Counted from the stretch's first letter, positions 16,596-26,235 are shown. The stretch is 37,323 nt of DNA from Bacillota bacterium (GCA_021324975.1 JAJPIA010000108.1:1-37323); one strand, 5' to 3'. The notes: generated from the sequence alone by a model not told the origin. Made by a program: numbers and translations.

Positions 16596-17780
16596 ATGCC
16601 CCACTACCGATATTTGATCATTGGCGGGGGAATGACGGCAGATGCCGCCATCCAGGGCATCCGCATGTTGGATGCTTCAGGCCCTATTGGGTTGGTCGGT
16701 GACGACCCGCACCGTCCCTACAATCGCCCGCCGCTGTCGAAGGGGCTGTGGAAAGGAGACCCGTTGGCAAGCATCTGGCGAAAGGCCGACCGGGCGGGCG
16801 TCGATCTGCACCTCGGCAGGACCGTCAAGACGCTCAACCCGAGAACGAAAGAGGCGGTAGACGACCTGGGGACGATCTACTCCTGGGACAAGCTGCTTCT
16901 CGCCACTGGCGGTCACCCACGGCGGCTGCCCTTCGGCAACGATCGAGTAATCTACTTCCGGACGCTCAACGACTATGAGCGCCTTCGCACGCTCGCCGAC
17001 CGCGGCCGGCGGTTTGCCGTCATCGGCGGCGGATTTATCGGTTCCGAGATCGCCGCCGCGCTGGCCATGAACCAAAAGGACGTAGCGATGTTCTTCCCGG
17101 AGCGCGGCGTCGGCGGACGGCTCCTCCCCTCCGGGCTCTCGACGTTTCTCAACGGCTTCTACCGACAGAAGGGCGTGGACGTGCGGGCCGGTGAGACGGT
17201 GGCAGGCCTCGACCCCGATGGTGACCGGATCGGTCTACGGACCCAGCGCGGCGAGACAGTCACGGTCGACGGCGTGATTGCCGGACTCGGGATTGCGCCC
17301 GCCACCGAACTGGCGCAGGCCGTGGGGTTGGAGATCGGCGACGGGATTACAGTCAACCAGCACCTCCAAACCAGCCACCCGGACGTCTACGCGGCCGGCG
17401 ATGTCGCGACGTTCTACAACCCGGCGCTGGCGAAGCGCATTCGGGTCGAACACGAGGATAACGCGAACACCATGGGGCAGGCGGCTGGACAGGCGATGGC
17501 AGGAGGCGGAGAGCCGTACCGTCATCTGCCCTTCTTTTACTCCGATCTTTTCGAGCTCGGCTACGAGGCGGTGGGCGAGCTCGATGCGAGACTCGAGATA
17601 GTGGAAGACTGGAAGGAGCCATACCGGGAAGGGGTGGTCTATTACCTGCAGCAGGGGCGCGTGCGCGGAGTCCTCCTCTGGAACACATGGAACCAAGTCG
17701 ATGCGGCCCGTCGCCTGATCGCCGATCCCGGACCGATTCACTCGGTCGATCTGCCAGGGCGGCTCCCGGCGCCACCGTGA
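16596..17780 (+). CDS. FAD-dependent ferredoxin/rubredoxin-reductase-like oxidoreductase
   Basis: A 394-residue pyridine-nucleotide-dependent flavoprotein of the ferredoxin reductase / AIF type. It has an FAD-binding fold at the N-terminus (YLIIGGGMTADAAIQGI), the family segment YNRPPLSKGLWKG, an NAD(P)H-binding glycine motif (FAVIGGGFIGSEIAAALA) near residue 145, and the second FAD motif VYAAGDVATF near 270. The last 100 residues match the C-terminal domain of this branch. No redox CxxC is present, so it is not a thioredoxin or lipoamide reductase. It probably passes electrons between NAD(P)H and a small carrier. ATG 16596 is preceded by a weak GCGAGGCGGG site. It lies between two copper-protein genes; that it works with them is only a positional guess. 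Confidence 0.85.
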   Translation: MPHYRYLIIGGGMTADAAIQGIRMLDASGPIGLVGDDPHRPYNRPPLSKGLWKGDPLASIWRKADRAGVDLHLGRTVKTLNPRTKEAVDDLGTIYSWDKLLLATGGHPRRLPFGNDRVIYFRTLNDYERLRTLADRGRRFAVIGGGFIGSEIAAALAMNQKDVAMFFPERGVGGRLLPSGLSTFLNGFYRQKGVDVRAGETVAGLDPDGDRIGLRTQRGETVTVDGVIAGLGIAPATELAQAVGLEIGDGITVNQHLQTSHPDVYAAGDVATFYNPALAKRIRVEHEDNANTMGQAAGQAMAGGGEPYRHLPFFYSDLFELGYEAVGELDARLEIVEDWKEPYREGVVYYLQQGRVRGVLLWNTWNQVDAARRLIADPGPIHSVDLPGRLPAPP

Positions 17781-17965
17781 CCGGCGGCCGCCTGCAGGGC
17801 GTACGCTGATGACCACGGCGCTCCATCGCTTGACGTTCCTCGGAGAGCCCGGTCTGATCGGCCTAATCCTCGTCCCGCAGACCGGAACATCCGGTCCACG
17901 TTCGCGTGAAGCGGACAAATTCTCGCGTAGCGTGACGAGCACGCGGTTGAACGGCGCCTGAGCAC

Positions 17966-18901
17966 TTATTCGATCGCCGAATCCCGGCCGCTCTGTTCTG
18001 GTATCGGCCACCAGCTGGCGCTGTGCTGAACTGTGTCCCGGACGGCTACTGGGAGATGCCGCCGGAACGAAAGGCGCAGGAACAGGTGGCTTCCGGCGAT
18101 TCTCAGGCTCTGCAACTCAGCCCACGGGGCGTTCTCGGGTGCAAACGCGACATCCGTCACGAAACCGGGGCGTGCAACCGGCCCGTTTCGACCGGCTACC
18201 TGCGGGGCGATCGTCAGGAAGAGCTCGTCCGCCAGGCCGACCTTCAGGAACGGGCCGAAGAGCCGCGGCCCGCCCTCGTGGAGGACCGTCCTGACCCGGA
18301 ATTCCGTCCAGAGACAACGGAGAATATCGGCCGGGTGAAGCGCGTTGCCGGGTGCCACGCTCCGCACCGTGATCGTGTCGAGCCGCGCGCCTCAGTCGTG
18401 GGCGAGCCGGGTACGGCCCCGTTGCGTAGTGATGATGAGCGACGGCACGTCCTCAGCGTGAAAGGTCGGCTCGGTGAGGTCGATCATCCCACTTTGCGTG
18501 ACGACGACGTTGAGAGGCTCGGGCGTAGCCTTGCCGAGATGCCGGCGCAAGACGCGGAACTCTTTCGCCAGTTCGGGTAAATGCAGCGGGATGCCCGCAC
18601 GCGCCCAGGGTCCTCGCGAAGGGTTCCTGCGCGGATCACAACCGCATCCGCGCTGGCCCGGAGCAACCCCATCACGAAATGATCGGGCTCGCTGAACCCG
18701 GAAATCGGCCCGCCCGCCGCCTTGCCGGGGATCTTGAACGAGACGACGCCGTCGAGCGTCATGACAAAGTTGCCGAAGACGTAGGGACGACCCCGCGCGT
18801 CCGGAAACGCCAGGTCCCCACCGTACAGCCGTAGGAGCGGAGGGGTCAGAAACTCGAAGGCGCGCGGCCGTTCGGTCGAGGACGGCCAGCAGCGGGGTCA
18901 T
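17966..18901 (-). pseudogene. RibD C-terminal (dihydrofolate-reductase-like) protein, broken by two frameshifts and a stop
   Basis: Four pieces in order on the minus strand rebuild one reductase of the RibD_C family. The start (MTPLLAVLDRTAAR) is in one frame. Near 18860 the frame changes to the main body, with VFGNFVMTLDGVVSFKIPG and RASADAVVIRAGTLREDPG. Near 18605 it changes back, giving LHLPELAKEFRVLRRHLG and SLIITTQRGRTRLAHD. An in-frame TGA follows at 18392-18394. The same frame then continues with the C-terminal part (VRTVLHEGGPRLFGPFLK, GLADELFLTIAPQVAGR). Intact relatives reduce a pteridine or riboflavin precursor with NADPH. With three lesions spread over 500 bases this is a dead gene. 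Confidence 0.75.
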
Positions 18902-19101
18902 GACAACCGTGGGCGCTAGACAGGAAGAAGCCGGCCGTGTTCTTTAATGGCGATGGCCGATCGGACATTCGCGACGAGCTGCGGCTCCGTCTGGAAGATG
19001 CCCTGCCACGTTTCCATGATGGTGTCCGCCTCGCGCGCCTTGACACCACGGAGGCGCGTGCACCCGTGCGTCATGCGGCTCACGACGGCCACCCCGTCCG
19101 G

Positions 19102-19827
19102 ATGGCCGCTGTCGCCGCCGCGGTCCTGGCCGCCGGGTTGAGCGCGGCGTTGGGTCTTGCGGGCTCGCCGCCAGACATCGTCGTGCCGCAGCCCGGGCAC
19201 GTGTCGGTTACCCTGGTCGCCGGATCCACGGCCGCCGACGGCGGGTTCAACTTCAACGGGTATGCGAGCGGAGTATCGACCGTCACCGTTCCCCTCGACT
19301 GGACGGACACGGTGAAGTTCCGCAATGCCGCAACACCACCGCACAGCGCCGTCGTGCTGCCGTTTGCGCCACGCCAACCCGCCGAGGCCGGTGCGCCAGC
19401 GTTTCCCGGCGCCGCCACGCCGCGTCCCACCTCCGGGCTGCCGCGCGGCGCGACGGCGACGTTCTCCTTCGTCGCGAGCCGAACCGGCACGTACGAGTTC
19501 GCGTGCGGCGTCCCCGACCACGCGGCGGCCGGGATGTGGGACTACCTTGTCGTCTCGCCCGTGGCCCGGACGGCGTCGGTCGCGGTGCGCGCGCCGTTCG
19601 CGCCGCGGTCGGGGCCGGGGGCGCTTGACCACCCCTCGCTCGCGCTGGAGCTTGCGAACGGCAACATCATCCTGAACGACGATTTCAACCAGCGAGTAAT
19701 CGTGCTCGACCGGACGACGAAGCGCATTATCTGGCAGTACGGCGTGACGGGTGTGCCAGGGCGCGAGCCGGGGTATCTCCGGAATCCCGACGGTGTGGAC
19801 ATCAAACCGGCGGCATTTGGCCGTTGA
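19102..19827 (+). CDS. Sulfocyanin-like copper protein fused to a beta-propeller fragment (copy 3)
   Basis: From ATG 19102 this gives 241 residues. Residues 1-20 are hydrophobic and Ala-rich, a plausible signal peptide. The cupredoxin domain (about 33-152) has FNFNGYASG and the copper ligands H81, C135, H140 and M145, in TPPHSAV and CGVPDHAAAGMW. The glycine before the second histidine is Asp here, unlike copies 1 and 2. A 25-residue linker leads to a second part (about 176-237) with NGNIILNDDFNQRVIVLD and IIWQYGVTG, typical of one blade of NHL/PQQ-like propeller proteins. Only about one and a half blades are present before the stop, so the propeller is incomplete. The frame is open back to a GTG at 18937, but that part is unconserved; the true start is uncertain. 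Confidence 0.7.
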   Translation: MAAVAAAVLAAGLSAALGLAGSPPDIVVPQPGHVSVTLVAGSTAADGGFNFNGYASGVSTVTVPLDWTDTVKFRNAATPPHSAVVLPFAPRQPAEAGAPAFPGAATPRPTSGLPRGATATFSFVASRTGTYEFACGVPDHAAAGMWDYLVVSPVARTASVAVRAPFAPRSGPGALDHPSLALELANGNIILNDDFNQRVIVLDRTTKRIIWQYGVTGVPGREPGYLRNPDGVDIKPAAFGR

Positions 19828-19884
19828 GCCTTCGGCCCCGAGCCATCACCCTGCCGTTCCTTGAGCGCGGGGTCGCGGAAATTA

Positions 19885-19916
19885 GGAGAGCCTCCTCGTG
19901 TTAGAGGAAGCCCTCC
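19885..19916 (-). terminator. Terminator-like hairpin downstream of groL
   Basis: Arms GGAGAGCCTCCTC (19885-19897) and GAGGAAGCCCTCC (19904-19916) pair at 11 of 13 positions around a 6-base loop. On the minus strand the stem is followed by CTAATTTCC, a weak T-rich tail. It lies about 40 bases past the groL stop codon. Confidence 0.4.
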
Positions 19917-19954
19917 CAGCCGGCATTACTGATAATTGCAGTAGCGCTGGCGCG

Positions 19955-21616
<1,662 letters not shown>

Positions 21617-21617
21617 T

Positions 21618-21644
21618 TAGCACTCTTCATGGTCAAGTGCTAAC
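21618..21644 (-). promoter_or_regulatory. CIRCE operator (HrcA binding site) of groL
   Basis: TTAGCACTC (21618-21626), nine bases, then AAGTGCTAA (21636-21644). The consensus CIRCE is TTAGCACTC-N9-GAGTGCTAA; one base differs. It lies in the groL leader, the classical position for heat-shock repression by HrcA. The hrcA gene is not in the window. Confidence 0.9.
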
Positions 21645-21786
21645 TATTCTTATTCTTCATTCTCGACGCGGCACGATCAAGAGCATGGCTGGCCATTGGC
21701 ACGCCTCTATCGACCACGCTATGTATTTACCTGGCTGATACGCTTGGTTTCTCCTGATATCGCTCTGAATCTTCATCGGCCGCTGC

Positions 21787-22569
21787 ATGCAACCGCTCGA
21801 GCCGAGGATCGTTCGGCGGGAGTTGGACCCGTGCCCGTCTAAGCCATGCAGACACCATAAGGGGGGGACGACTCTGGCGGCTTGGCAGCGTGGCGTCGCG
21901 GCGCTGTTGCTCCTCGCCGGGTTCTTGCTCGTCCTGCAGCTGCGGGCCGAACAGGCCCTGCAGGCCGGGCTTGCCTTGCCGTCGTATCGCCTGGCCGATC
22001 TCGCCGTGCTGATACGGCGTCAGCAGGAGGCCGATCGCGCCCTCACGGACGAGGTGCGCGCCTTGGAGGCGAAGCAGCGGCAGATCCAGAGCGCCGTTGC
22101 GGCGGGGCGGAGCATCGCCGAGGCGCTCCGCCGCGAGCGCGAGGCCTACCGGCTGGAGCTCGGTCAGACCCCGGTCGCTGGGCCGGGTATTATTATCGTG
22201 GTGAGCGCGGATCCCAAACGCCTGTCCGTACCCCAGGCGCAGGACGTCCGAGGGATCGTCAACGAGTTGTGGGCCGCCGGTGCGGAGGCGGTGTCGCTCA
22301 ACGGCATCCGCATGCTGGCGACCGACGGGATTGTGGCGGTGCCGGTCGGTGTGCAGATAGGGAAGCAGACAACACGCGATCCGTACGTGCTCGCGGCGAT
22401 CGGTGATCCGATTGTTCTCGAGGGCGCGCTGGCCGTCCCGGGCGGCGCGGTAGACGGCCTCCGAGGCGTCGGGCTGGCAGTCAAATTGCGTCGGGTGGAT
22501 GTCCTTCGGCTGCCCGCCGCGGCCTCGAGGCGTGACTTTCGCATTGCGCGGCCGATGGGTGAGCCCTAG
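21787..22569 (+). CDS. DUF881 family membrane-anchored protein
   Basis: A 260-residue protein of the DUF881 (YlxW/YlxX) family. One transmembrane helix (VAALLLLAGFLLVLQL, residues about 37-52) is followed by a coiled coil (about 70-120: IRRQQEADRALTDEVRALEA). The conserved domain has VAGPGIIIVVSADPK and DVRGIVNELWAAGAEAVSLNG. The helix anchors it with the domain outside. The function is unknown; in Firmicutes and Actinobacteria relatives sit near cell-division genes, which is not the case here. ATG 21787 has no ribosome site. A CTG at 21875, preceded by AAGGGGGGG and just before the helix, would fit the family better, so the start is uncertain. Confidence 0.8.
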   Translation: MQPLEPRIVRRELDPCPSKPCRHHKGGTTLAAWQRGVAALLLLAGFLLVLQLRAEQALQAGLALPSYRLADLAVLIRRQQEADRALTDEVRALEAKQRQIQSAVAAGRSIAEALRREREAYRLELGQTPVAGPGIIIVVSADPKRLSVPQAQDVRGIVNELWAAGAEAVSLNGIRMLATDGIVAVPVGVQIGKQTTRDPYVLAAIGDPIVLEGALAVPGGAVDGLRGVGLAVKLRRVDVLRLPAAASRRDFRIARPMGEP

Positions 22570-22591
22570 CGGGCGTCTGCGAGGGAAAGAC

Positions 22592-22682
22592 GGGGCACGG
22601 TGGGCTCGAGAACAAACTTCGACGGCTGCCGCCGAGTACGGGGATGCCGCCCGCTCTCGGCCGTCGCAGCCGTCGATGCCCC
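22592..22682 (-). ncRNA. Candidate structured RNA downstream of a consensus minus-strand promoter
   Basis: On the minus strand this gap forms nested pairings. GGGGCA and TGCCCC close the outside (22677-22682 and 22592-22597). A perfect 10-base stem CGACGGCTGC / GCAGCCGTCG follows (22666-22675 and 22620-22629). Inside is CCGAG / CTCGG (22656-22660 and 22632-22636). A GCCGG-GAGA-CCGGC hairpin with a GNRA loop lies further upstream. A TTGACA promoter about 100 bases upstream points this way, and no gene follows on that strand. It does not match tRNA, SRP RNA, tmRNA or RNase P as I know them. Confidence 0.3.
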
Positions 22683-22779
22683 ATCCTGGGAGAAATCGCC
22701 CGCTCTTGTGCCGGATACCGTCGAACCGCTTGAGCCGGTCTCCCGGCGCTGCGGGCCGCTCTCGTCGAGACGGGAAGTT

Positions 22780-22809
22780 AGGGTAGCACACCGCGCTCGT
22801 CGTTGTCAA
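22780..22809 (-). promoter_or_regulatory. Minus-strand promoter candidate with no gene behind it
   Basis: Read on the minus strand, TTGACA (22809-22804) is followed after 18 bases by TACCCT (22785-22780). The -35 box is perfect. Transcription would run into the 290-base gap and then antisense to the DUF881 gene. Confidence 0.45.
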
Positions 22810-22860
22810 GGAAATGCGTCCGTGAATCGGGCGCTTTAGGGCAATGTACGGGGGGAAGTC

Positions 22861-24135
22861 ATGTCGAGGATGACGCAGCAACCCACGCGCGCCGGCGGGC
22901 CGGTGACAATGTTCCACGCCGGCACGACTCAACTCGACGCGATACGGCGCGCCTACCGCATCGCGGTGCGCGATCTCCGAGCCTGCTACAATCCCGGCGG
23001 TATTGTCGCCGGACGGCTGCACTTCAACGCCTACTGGGCACGCGACGGTTTCTGGGCATCGTTCGGCGCGCTTGCGCTGGATGACCACGACCAGGTCGCG
23101 GCGCAGCTGGAAACCTTCATCGAGTTTCAGCGCGCGAACGGTTGCATCCCAGTGCGCCTCGAGTTCGTGGGCGAGACCGTGGGCGGCTACCGGCGCCTGT
23201 TGACCCGGCCCAAGGTGATCGGCCGCGCCGGCGGCATCTTCGCCGACCCCGTGGATCCGGCGGCCTTGTTCATCATCGCCGCGGCCGCGTACCTCGACCG
23301 GACAGGCGACGTGGCGTTCGCGAAGCGGTTCGAGCCGGCCATGGACCGCGCCATGGCATGGCTCGCGCGTCAGGACCGCGATGGCGATGATCTCATCGAG
23401 AGCCACTTTCTGGCGGACTGGATGGACTCCATACTCAAAGTAAACAAGATCTGCGATCTGAACATGTACTACTGCGCCGGGCTGCGCGCGTGCGAGGCGA
23501 TTAAACGCGCAGTGGGCGCCGCGGGCGACGCCGACGTCTACGCGCAGCGCGCGGCGCGCCTGCAGGCGCGGATCCAGGCGACGTTTTGGAACGGAGACTA
23601 TTTCGTCGACTGGATCCATGGGATGGGGCAGGGCGGGTTTTCGTCGGACGGGAACGTGGTCGCCATGCTCTTCGGCATCGCCTCGGCCGAGCAGGGACGG
23701 CGGATCATCCGCTTCGTCGAGACGCGGGGACTCCAGCGAGGCACGCCGCTGCGGACGTGCGACCCCGTCTACCCCTGGTGGCGGGTGTTCCCGTTGTACT
23801 ACCTGGCCGGGATCCCCGACTATCATCGCACGTTGATCTGGCCGTGGCTCGGTACGCTGTTTGCGGTGTGCAAAGATCGCCTCGGCGATCGCGCCGGCGC
23901 CCTCGCCGACCTGGCACTGATCGGCGAGTGGTATGTCGCTTCGAACGCCGTGAACGAGGTCTATACGCTTAAGGGACGGCCGCTCTCCCGCACGTTCTAC
24001 ACGGCCGAGGTGCCGTTCGCGTGGAACGCCGGCACCTATGTCTACGCGGTCAACGCGCTCGGGCCGCCGCGCGCGTCTCAGACCAGCCCGGCGGTTGCGG
24101 CGCCCGGTGATCGGACTTCCCACGACGCCCCGTGA
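22861..24135 (+). CDS. Putative (alpha/alpha)6-barrel glycoside hydrolase
   Basis: A 424-residue soluble protein with the repeat pattern of six-hairpin glycosidases such as amylo-alpha-1,6-glucosidase, GH15 and neutral invertase. Telling segments are HFNAYWARDGFWASFGALAL near residue 58, WLARQDRDGDDLIES near 165 with the following DWMDSI, and NAVNEVYTLKGRPLSR with WNAGTYVYAV near the C-terminus. The Asp in YWARDGFW and the Glu/Asp after DGDDLIES are candidate catalytic acids. GGGGGGAAG before ATG 22861 supports the start. Substrate is not readable; an alpha-glucan or disaccharide is a guess. The TlpA gene follows 12 bases later, so the two may be co-transcribed without an evident functional link. 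Confidence 0.7.
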   Translation: MSRMTQQPTRAGGPVTMFHAGTTQLDAIRRAYRIAVRDLRACYNPGGIVAGRLHFNAYWARDGFWASFGALALDDHDQVAAQLETFIEFQRANGCIPVRLEFVGETVGGYRRLLTRPKVIGRAGGIFADPVDPAALFIIAAAAYLDRTGDVAFAKRFEPAMDRAMAWLARQDRDGDDLIESHFLADWMDSILKVNKICDLNMYYCAGLRACEAIKRAVGAAGDADVYAQRAARLQARIQATFWNGDYFVDWIHGMGQGGFSSDGNVVAMLFGIASAEQGRRIIRFVETRGLQRGTPLRTCDPVYPWWRVFPLYYLAGIPDYHRTLIWPWLGTLFAVCKDRLGDRAGALADLALIGEWYVASNAVNEVYTLKGRPLSRTFYTAEVPFAWNAGTYVYAVNALGPPRASQTSPAVAAPGDRTSHDAP

Positions 24136-24147
24136 TACCATGGGCAC

Positions 24148-24819
24148 ATGACCGATCGTCCCGACCCCAACATGGGGAACTCGCCGTCCGGATCGCGAGC
24201 CACGGTGGCGGCGCGGCAGGCGGGCGAGGCGGGGAGTGTCGGCGTGCCACCGCGCGGACGCTCCTGGGTCGTCTGGGCCGGCCTCCTAGGTCCACTCGCC
24301 ATCCTGCTCGTGCTCTTTGCGACCGGCTTGGCGCGCCACGCACGGACGCTCGCGATCGGCGATGCACTGGCCCGGGGCGAGACGCCGCCCGCGCCGGCCG
24401 TGGCCATGGCGACGTTTTCCGGCCGGTCCCTGTCGATCGCGTCGTTTCGCGGCCATCCGGTGATCTTGAACTTCTGGGCATCATGGTGCGCACCATGCCG
24501 TGAAGAGGCGCCGCTGCTCGAAGCCACGTGGCGCGAATATCGCGGCCGGGGCCTTATCGTGTTGGGCGTCGATACGCAAGACATGATCTCGCCGGCGAAG
24601 GCCTTCCTGTCGGACTACCGCCTCACGTTCCCGGCCGTCCGCGACCCGGACGGAACCGTGGCGCGGCGCTACGGCACGACGGGCGTGCCTGAGACGTTTT
24701 TCATCAGTGCGGACGGGCGCATCGTCGGGAAGTTTCCCGGAGAAGAGGTCCGTCGGGCGGCTTGGCGCCGCGCCGCGGAAATGCTGCTTGCAGGCGGGCG
24801 GCCCGACCAAGCCCGCTGA
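24148..24819 (+). CDS. TlpA/ResA-like membrane-anchored thioredoxin
   Basis: A 223-residue protein with a cytoplasmic N-terminal tail of about 40 residues, one transmembrane helix (VVWAGLLGPLAILLVLFATG, about 41-60) and an extracytoplasmic thioredoxin fold. The active site is FWASWCAPCREEAPLLE with C114 and C117. The later cis-proline loop is GVPETFFIS. Such proteins reduce disulfides outside the membrane, for example in cytochrome c maturation or copper-site assembly. The presence of three blue copper proteins nearby makes the latter role attractive but unproven. It starts 12 bases after the glycosidase. The long N-terminal tail is unusual; ATG 24172 is an alternative start. Confidence 0.85.
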   Translation: MTDRPDPNMGNSPSGSRATVAARQAGEAGSVGVPPRGRSWVVWAGLLGPLAILLVLFATGLARHARTLAIGDALARGETPPAPAVAMATFSGRSLSIASFRGHPVILNFWASWCAPCREEAPLLEATWREYRGRGLIVLGVDTQDMISPAKAFLSDYRLTFPAVRDPDGTVARRYGTTGVPETFFISADGRIVGKFPGEEVRRAAWRRAAEMLLAGGRPDQAR

Positions 24820-24847
24820 GGGCTTGCGTTCGTGACCCGTCGGCCCG

Positions 24848-24869
24848 CACAGGCCCCGGCCCGCCTGTG
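24848..24869. repeat. Inverted repeat after the TlpA gene
   Basis: CACAGGC (24848-24854) and GCCTGTG (24863-24869) form a perfect 7-base stem with an 8-base loop, about 30 bases after the TlpA stop. There is no T tract, so a factor-independent terminator is doubtful; an operator is possible. Confidence 0.3.
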
Positions 24870-24929
24870 ATAACCCCAAGCGTCCATGAAATCCTCGGTG
24901 AGAAGTTGACCTGAGCGATGAACATAGCG

Positions 24930-24958
24930 TTGACAAAAGCCCAATTGGTGGTTATTAT
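24930..24958 (+). promoter_or_regulatory. Near-consensus housekeeping promoter of the tetR-ECF operon
   Basis: TTGACA (24930-24935), exactly 17 bases, then TATTAT (24953-24958). The boxes lie in an AT-rich patch 50-75 bases before the TetR start. This is the best promoter match in the window. Confidence 0.75.
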
Positions 24959-24975
24959 TTAGAACGGAACGATCC

Positions 24976-24992
24976 TAGACTGGCGGGTCCTA
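24976..24992 (+). promoter_or_regulatory. Possible TetR autoregulatory operator
   Basis: TAGAC, six bases, GTCCTA is an imperfect inverted repeat just downstream of the expected transcription start. It resembles the TAGAC/GTCTA half-sites known for LmrA/YxaF-type TetR proteins of Bacillus, the subgroup this TetR looks like. The match is imperfect and unproven. Confidence 0.3.
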
Positions 24993-25006
24993 ATTCGGCG
25001 GCGCAG

Positions 25007-25594
25007 ATGGCTCGCGAGCAAAGCAATAGGGAAAAACTGCTGCAGACGGCGGCATCGTTGTTTCATCTTCAAGGCTTCCAGCCAACGTCGCTCGACGAGA
25101 TCCTCGATCAAAGCGGGGTGTGCCGGAGCAACTTCTACTATCACTTCCGGAGCAAGGACGATCTCGGACTTGAGGTGCTCACCCATCAGGTCGAGCACTT
25201 CGTGACCAACGTGATTGACGGCATCCTTTACGACGAAACGCACACACCGAGAGAGCGCATTGAGCGGTTGTTCACCCAGGTGGGATCCGCGGTTTGCGAG
25301 GGCTCCTACCGTGGTGGATGTCCGTTCGGCAACCTCGCGGCGGAGATGGCGGGGCATGCGGAGTTTCGTTCCCGGCTCAGTGGGTTCTTCAAGCGTTGGG
25401 AAGAAGCGGTGGAGCACTGCTTGGCGGACGGCGTAGCTCGCCGGCATTTTCGAGACGATCTCGACGTGCGCGGCGCCGCAACCACGCTAGTGAGCCAGAT
25501 CGAGGGAGCGATTCTGCTCGCGAAAGCGTACGGAAACGGCGGCCCGCTCGAGGCCGCTAAACAGCATGTCTTGAAGTTTCTGGAAAGTAGGTGA
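25007..25594 (+). CDS. TetR-family transcriptional regulator (LmrA/YxaF-like)
   Basis: A 195-residue one-component repressor. Residues 8-52 form the TetR helix-turn-helix (TSLDEILDQSGVCRSNFYYHFRSKDDL region). The C-terminal ligand-binding half has YRGGCPFGNLAAEMAGH, typical of the LmrA/YxaF branch, whose members sense small aromatic or drug-like molecules. ATG 25007 fits the family start. The upstream promoter is near consensus and an inverted repeat sits between promoter and gene, so autoregulation is likely. Its stop codon overlaps the ECF sigma start (TGATG), so both are translated together. Confidence 0.9.
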   Translation: MAREQSNREKLLQTAASLFHLQGFQPTSLDEILDQSGVCRSNFYYHFRSKDDLGLEVLTHQVEHFVTNVIDGILYDETHTPRERIERLFTQVGSAVCEGSYRGGCPFGNLAAEMAGHAEFRSRLSGFFKRWEEAVEHCLADGVARRHFRDDLDVRGAATTLVSQIEGAILLAKAYGNGGPLEAAKQHVLKFLESR

Positions 25595-26223
25595 TGGCCT
25601 TGCAACATGTGATGCGTCGCACTACGGAGGCTCCGACCGGCACGCCGGTGCAGGCGGCGGTCGGGCCGGTCACGGCGGCTGCGCGGTCGCCGGAGGCGGT
25701 GCTGTTCGAGGAGATGGTAACCTCGCACCTCGACCCGCTGTACCGGACCGCCCTTCGGCTCACCGGGCGCCCCCATGACGCGGAAGATCTGGTTCAGGAA
25801 ACATACCTGCGGGCGTGGCGATCGCTCCACACGTACCGCCCGGGCACGAATCCGAAGGCGTGGCTGTTCCGCATTCTGCAGAACGCCCACATCGACCGGT
25901 ACCGCGCCGCGACGCGGACCGTGCAGACGGTGGACGAGATGGAGGGACAGGACCCCGCATTCGTCGTGCACGAAACGCCGGAGTCGGTGGTGCTCTCCGG
26001 CGTCATGGACGCGGAGATCAAGCAGGCGCTGATGGCGCTGCCTGAGGTGTTCCGGTCGTGCCTCATCCTGGCCGATCTCGAGGGATTTTCCTATCAAGAG
26101 ATCGCGGACATCCTCAGCATTCCCAGAGGGACCGTGATGAGCCGGCTCTTCCGCGGCCGGCGGGCGATGCGACGCGCCCTCGCGAATTATGGCCGCGAAC
26201 ACGGATACGTAAAGAGCAACTGA
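25594..26223 (+). CDS. ECF-type RNA polymerase sigma factor
   Basis: A 209-residue extracytoplasmic-function sigma factor. After a 40-residue tail, region 2 covers LDPLYRTALRLTG, DAEDLVQETYLRAW and PKAWLFRILQNAHIDRYR (about 48-110), which bind core polymerase and the -10 box. Region 4 is LPEVFRSCLILADLEGFSYQ with IADILSIPRGTVMSRLFRGR (about 148-190) for the -35 box. ATG 25594 overlaps the TetR stop; a GTG at 25591 in the same frame is an alternative. ECF factors are normally held by a linked anti-sigma gene; none follows here, and a strong terminator ends the operon 13 bases later. Control may therefore be transcriptional, through the co-encoded TetR. Confidence 0.92.
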   Translation: MALQHVMRRTTEAPTGTPVQAAVGPVTAAARSPEAVLFEEMVTSHLDPLYRTALRLTGRPHDAEDLVQETYLRAWRSLHTYRPGTNPKAWLFRILQNAHIDRYRAATRTVQTVDEMEGQDPAFVVHETPESVVLSGVMDAEIKQALMALPEVFRSCLILADLEGFSYQEIADILSIPRGTVMSRLFRGRRAMRRALANYGREHGYVKSN

Positions 26224-26235
26224 CGTCCCCGGCGT

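Noticed and set aside
22592-22682. Possible selenocysteine tRNA, because GGGGCA/TGCCCC resembles an acceptor stem
   Set aside because: No T-arm GTTCGA motif, no UCA anticodon loop in the right place, and the inner stems do not fit a tRNA cloverleaf.
21727-24147. An 806-codon open frame on the minus strand
   Set aside because: It lies opposite the DUF881 and glycosidase genes and across their gap; composition is Arg/Pro/His-rich with no family pattern, typical of a GC-rich shadow.
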